Source of the DNA: Camarhynchus parvulus
Lineage: Eukaryota; Chordata; Aves; Passeriformes; Thraupidae
Reading direction: 5' to 3'
Assembly: GCF_901933205.1 (NCBI RefSeq)
Contig: NC_044574.1
Location: forward strand, 21,561,733-21,625,732
DNA length: 64,000 nucleotides
Part shown: one piece after another, positions 61,962 to 64,000 of the stretch
Position numbering within the stretch: position 1 is the stretch's first letter
How the letters are laid out: every line of letters starts with the position of its first letter
Program-made: the position numbers and the translations under genes
Notes under the pieces: model-generated
The model's input: the letters and a program-made list of their open reading frames with translations, nothing else
Database searches by the model: none
What the model was told of the DNA's origin: nothing

Positions 61962-64000
61962 ATATCGAATTCATCATTATTTCTTTGCAGATACACTCAG
62001 GTACGGCACCAACATCTTATACAGAGAAAAAAAGAGCACTCTACATTTCCCTGGGTCTAATCATACTGTTTCCATTGAAATTCCATTCATGTAACACTGT
62101 AATTACTCCAGCCTCGCTGAAGTTCAAGTAACTTTGTACAGTTTGGAATCACTTTGTCACATGCTAATCATCAGGCAGTAAATCTCTGGCATCATAAATT
62201 AGTCACTTACTGAAATAAGGAGTAACAATTAATCACCTCAGAGAATACTTGACAGAATTAGCCATTCCTAAGACTACTATACCTTACTGACAAACACTGT
62301 ACAATAATTTCATCACACTCTGCACATTTCACATAGCTGAAGACATAAGCTTTACAAAGTAGAGTATCCCTAAGGTTCATCTTGATTATATCAGAAGAGA
62401 CAAGAGCCTCTGATAATGCACTTCACTTAAAATAAAATTTTAATTGTATTCATGATTGTATTCATTCTAGATGTGAGGTTCCAGATGAAATAATGCTAAT
62501 TTTTATTTGTAAGACTGATTTTCACTTGAACAAATAAAATCATTCGCAGAGGCATAATTTCCTTTTTTATTTTTTTTGCAGTCTTTTTTACCCGAGATAT
62601 AATATTGTTGTATTTTATGGTCACAATATTCTTTAATTGGATTTCTATTTCCTCATTCCTAATATTTTAGAATTATTTTATACCCATGTGTTTGCAGAGT
62701 AATTTACAGTAGGTAATCATAAAGTATCCTGCTGTGAAAAGTATGACGTACTGATGCATTTCTGAATGTCATGAAGCTGAAACAATCTCGGCTGCCAAAA
62801 CTGTTCTATTAGGAAAAGCTTAAGTTTGTAAGCATCCATCCAGCATAAACAACATTTTTGACCTCTATATCTTGCTGAATAAAGGAAATATGCCTATTAT
62901 TATGTGCATTTCAACTTTGCTGCTCTCACCAAGACTGCAACTACATATCTAGAAGTTGAAGTGATAGAATAGGAAAGAAAAGATCATTCCTTTAAAAGAG
63001 TTACCTATCTAAAATTCAGCCCACATCTTGGAGTAAATCCATTCTTTGTATAGTGTGTGAATATGTCCAATCTTGCTTCATCCCAGTGTGCAATGTGCAC
63101 ACTATCATAATTCCAAATACAATTCCACTCTCTCAGTTTGTCTTAGAAAATAATTTTCTCCACCTTTATATCAAGAATATTTTCTTCTAATTTCAGTCTG
63201 CATTGAGTACAATTTCATTACTTTTTTTAATAGAACCTTCCTACAACATTCCCAGAATATTATCAAGAACACAGAACATGCATTCTTTGCAGTTAAAAAT
63301 ACCTATGACACTTATGATAACAGCAAAACAGTTTCTGTTTGCCTGTTACGGGTGGTGGTGGAGCAAACCTCATGTACCTTACAGATAGCCTAACATCAAA
63401 CTCCTCAGCAAATTTGATATGCAAATTCTGTATTCAGTACATATGCAAAGCTTACGTTTCTATATTATGAAATTTCTTCCTATATAATTGCATGAGTTCT
63501 ATAATTCCATTATTGATTTTAATTTTCACCTTGTTTCCCTTATCAACAGAGATTTAGCATCCCACTGTGGAAGGAAAGCTAGGGCTTCCCAACAGTTCCA
63601 ATTTTTAATGAATACTCAGGAAACTATTCTACTATTTGCTCAATTCTGCTTGCTTTTCAGAACTGAGAATATTTTTATTCTCCTGAAATTAAACCATGTC
63701 TCAGGTCCCCCTTTTTAATTATACAGTCATAATTTTCTGGTTTTTTCAGATTTAATGGAAATTGGGGATATCCGGAAAACTGAATCTTTTTTCAAACAAA
63801 TTTAAATAATTTCCATTTTATACTTTCCCAATAGTCATTCAATTGGACAAAACACTTAGAGCCCCTAAATCTTTCCTGAAAAAAATATAGTGAGGAGTAA
63901 ACAAATCTTCCTCACATGTATATACTGTGCTGGAGCCAAAACAGCAAATAAAGTAAGTAAAATTCAGATTTTCTATCTCATATGTCTGTTTAAGGACACT
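61962..64000. other. AT-rich non-coding stretch
   Basis: No repeat family recognised. An open segment (63234-63393) after the acceptor-like tcattactttttttaatag reads 52 codons in phase 2 to a TAA. It has some protein-like character but no donor, domain or neighbour in phase, so it is not annotated as a gene. Confidence 0.45.

Noticed and set aside
1..64000. CRISPR arrays, tRNA or rRNA genes, bacterial operons, phage or integron features
   Set aside because: No regularly spaced repeats, no cloverleaf with A/B boxes and no ribosomal RNA signature were seen; CR1 and LTR content place the sequence in a bird nucleus.

Overview
The window looks like nuclear DNA from a bird. It is AT-rich (roughly two thirds A+T by eye) and has no long open reading frame. 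It carries many short, decayed copies of the CR1 LINE, the dominant avian retrotransposon. These are recognised by the ATTCTATG-type 3' end, the 3' UTR consensus and, in one copy, reverse-transcriptase residues. It also carries LTR pieces of a kind I recall from bird, especially songbird, genomes. No rRNA, tRNA, CRISPR array or bacterial-style operon was seen. Placement as 'bird' is firm; 'passerine' is a guess from the LTR families.

Layout. 0-14 kb: mostly unannotatable AT-rich sequence, with an LTR fragment (about 3.6-3.9 kb), two CR1 fragments (5.6-6.3 kb), a tiny CR1 3' end (9.5 kb) and a second copy of the same LTR end in the opposite orientation (12.4-12.6 kb). A further GC-richer LTR-like piece may lie at 13.6-13.9 kb. 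14-28 kb: microsatellites and low-complexity tracts, a knotted inverted repeat near 19.2 kb and a well-spliced-looking candidate exon at 24.6 kb. 28-36 kb: one good CR1 3' end (28.85-29.2 kb), two candidate exons (31.1 and 31.85 kb) and a possible old RT remnant (35.5 kb). 36.8-38.3 kb: the largest mobile element, a 5'-truncated CR1 on the minus strand with broken RT coding sequence. 42-47 kb: three more minus-strand CR1 pieces. 50.5-51.0 kb: an apparently near-complete solo LTR with TATA box and polyadenylation signal. 53.6-54.1 kb: a GC-richer block with two adjacent hairpins. 56.4-58.05 kb: the best candidate for host coding sequence, two in-phase exons separated by an 82-bp intron and followed by about 1.2 kb of 3'-UTR-like sequence ending in AATAAA. 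58-64 kb: AT-rich sequence with a long (TA)n tract, a 50-bp tandem duplication and a perfect hairpin.

Most of the window is best read as the intron or flank of a large, sparsely spaced plus-strand gene, or as a gene desert. The candidate exons are inferences from splice signals, phase and open frames. In AT-rich DNA such signals also arise by chance, so each carries low to moderate confidence. I could not name the gene.
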